Of a stretch of DNA of 64,000 nt, positions 63,401-64,000 are shown in pieces (position 1 is the first letter of the stretch; each line of letters opens with the position of its first letter). The stretch is taken from positions 434,001-498,000 of the forward strand of contig NZ_JANRMI010000003.1 of assembly GCF_029531655.1 (NCBI RefSeq), in the 5' to 3' direction. A program made the position numbers and the translations under genes. Under the pieces are notes generated by a model. That model saw only the letters and a list, made by a program, of their open reading frames with translations. It made no database searches and was not told the origin of the DNA. Origin of the DNA: Bdellovibrio svalbardensis. GTDB taxonomy: Bacteria; Bdellovibrionota; Bdellovibrionia; Bdellovibrionales; Bdellovibrionaceae.

Positions 63401-63488
63401 TTTAAAAATTCCTTCGCCACAAAATACCTCCTTTTAAAATTTGTTACCTTTGCCTTTTTACTTCCTTTTTTTCTACTTCTCTCCTTTC

Positions 63489-64000
63489 TTATCCACATTT
63501 CTTTAACTCACTACTTACACTAAACGCCCTCATTCCATCCCCCTCTCGGTTCTCTACTCCTGACCCCTTACCACCACTCGTTGGGGGTGAGGGGTCAGGA
63601 GTAGAGAACCCGCCACGCAGTGGCGCTGGAAAGAGGGAGTTGGGTTGTAAATCCGAGGGCTTAGGTGTTGCTTCCAACTGCTCCCCCGGATCGTTTTGCC
63701 TGCTCACCCCTTGAGCGGGGGTGTGAGCGGGGGAACTGATCGTTAGATGATCAAATAAGATCCGCGTTAACGGCATCCATTCAGGTTCTTGAATAGGATA
63801 GATATCGGGTATTGGTTCTTTCAAAAAATTTGAAGTAATTGAAAAGAACAGATTGCCTTCATCAAAACCGAAGGTTCTTTCTGCGGCCTGATATATTTTG
63901 AAAAGATCCTTGGTGTCGTTTACGAAGTACCAAATGATGTCGTAACGAAGATCTTTGTATTCCCTGAATATGCGCTTGTAACGTGCTTCACTTTTCCTGG
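63489..64000 (-). CDS. Partial gene of the integrated element, 5' end outside the window
   Basis: The frame is open from the window end to the stop at 63489 (170 codons). The visible part begins RKSEARYKRIFREYKDLRYDII, continues WYFVNDTKDLFKIYQAAERTFG, and then becomes Pro/Ser/Gly-rich to the end. A folded domain with a disordered tail is likely. The first part resembles the end of replication-relaxation-type proteins, but that is a weak impression. The tail DNA contains a long hairpin. Confidence 0.6.
   Translation of the reverse strand, partial: RKSEARYKRIFREYKDLRYDIIWYFVNDTKDLFKIYQAAERTFGFDEGNLFFSITSNFLKEPIPDIYPIQEPEWMPLTRILFDHLTISSPAHTPAQGVSRQNDPGEQLEATPKPSDLQPNSLFPAPLRGGFSTPDPSPPTSGGKGSGVENREGDGMRAFSVSSELKKCG
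63548..63610. repeat. Long inverted repeat in the 3' part of the partial gene
   Basis: GGTTCTCTACTCCTGACCCC plus T (63548-63568) pairs exactly with 63590-63610. After one T/G mismatch the pairing continues for three more bases. A second imperfect hairpin, GCTCACCCC / GGGGTGTGAGC, lies at 63703-63731. Confidence 0.8.

Noticed and set aside
63548-63610. Integron attC site
   Set aside because: The hairpin lacks the GTTRRRY / RYYYAAC core pair and the arms are too perfect for attC.
1-64000. CRISPR arrays, rRNA operons or prophage structural genes
   Set aside because: I saw no regularly spaced repeats, rRNA sequence or phage structural proteins. The only integrase-type gene is the serine recombinase at the right end.

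Overview
The window looks like chromosome of a Bdellovibrio-type predatory bacterium (Bdellovibrionota). This is inferred from the gene set and not from a database search. Pointers are a split LexA-controlled mutasome whose operator fits the Bdellovibrio LexA motif TTAC-N3-GTAA, short TCCGAC/GTCGGA and GGTGCCTGCC hairpins between genes, a secreted PHB-depolymerase-like esterase, a patatin fused to an outer-membrane barrel, an AmpG muropeptide importer, and PilZ and GGDEF proteins. Gene density is high and both strands are used.

Bases 1-9580 carry an outer-membrane barrel protein, a hot-dog thioesterase, a secreted PHB-depolymerase-like esterase, pyruvate dehydrogenase E1 (aceE), a BON-LysM protein, an alpha/beta-hydrolase-like protein, two uncharacterised proteins and an O6-alkylguanine-DNA alkyltransferase. 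Bases 9580-17300 hold an orphan solute-binding protein and then the damage-mutagenesis cassette imuA / imuB / dnaE2. A reverse-strand XRE-TPR regulator splits imuA from imuB. A LexA box centred in a 37-41 bp nested palindrome lies before both halves, and dnaE2 has no ATG, GTG or TTG that would include its conserved N-terminus.

Bases 17300-34000 contain two methyltransferase-like genes, an OmpA-like lipoprotein, phosphoglycolate phosphatase, the OppD/OppF ATPases, a PilZ protein, a lytic transglycosylase-like protein, a secreted flavin oxidase, thioredoxin reductase with a response regulator, ferredoxin, the patatin-barrel fusion, TrmB, a cation efflux protein and a REC-GGDEF diguanylate cyclase. 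Bases 34000-34395 hold a 136-bp inverted-repeat element able to fold as a cloverleaf, in front of leuS.

Bases 36800-45450 hold arginine decarboxylase (speA), a REP-associated transposase flanked by its candidate repeats, the OppC/OppB/OppA genes that match the distant OppD/OppF pair, an agmatinase-family gene (which would complete arginine to putrescine), an ArsC/Spx-like protein and a 49-residue membrane protein. Bases 45450-55700 run mostly on the minus strand: a lipoprotein, DinB (Pol IV), an ornithine-lipid-type acyltransferase pair, a Sua5-type enzyme, a tesA-ybbA-ybbP-like operon whose first start codon lies inside a terminator-like hairpin, a glycine-rich RRM protein, YajQ and a SlyD-like isomerase.

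Bases 55800-61470 run on the plus strand: HNH endonuclease, GNAT, an adenosine-deaminase-like enzyme, AmpG, a type III polyketide synthase and a small membrane protein. At 61536 a tRNA-Ser(GGA) marks the edge of an integrated element. A large serine recombinase reads its last 15 codons out of the tRNA 3' half, is coupled to a small upstream gene, and is followed by a gene that runs off the window.
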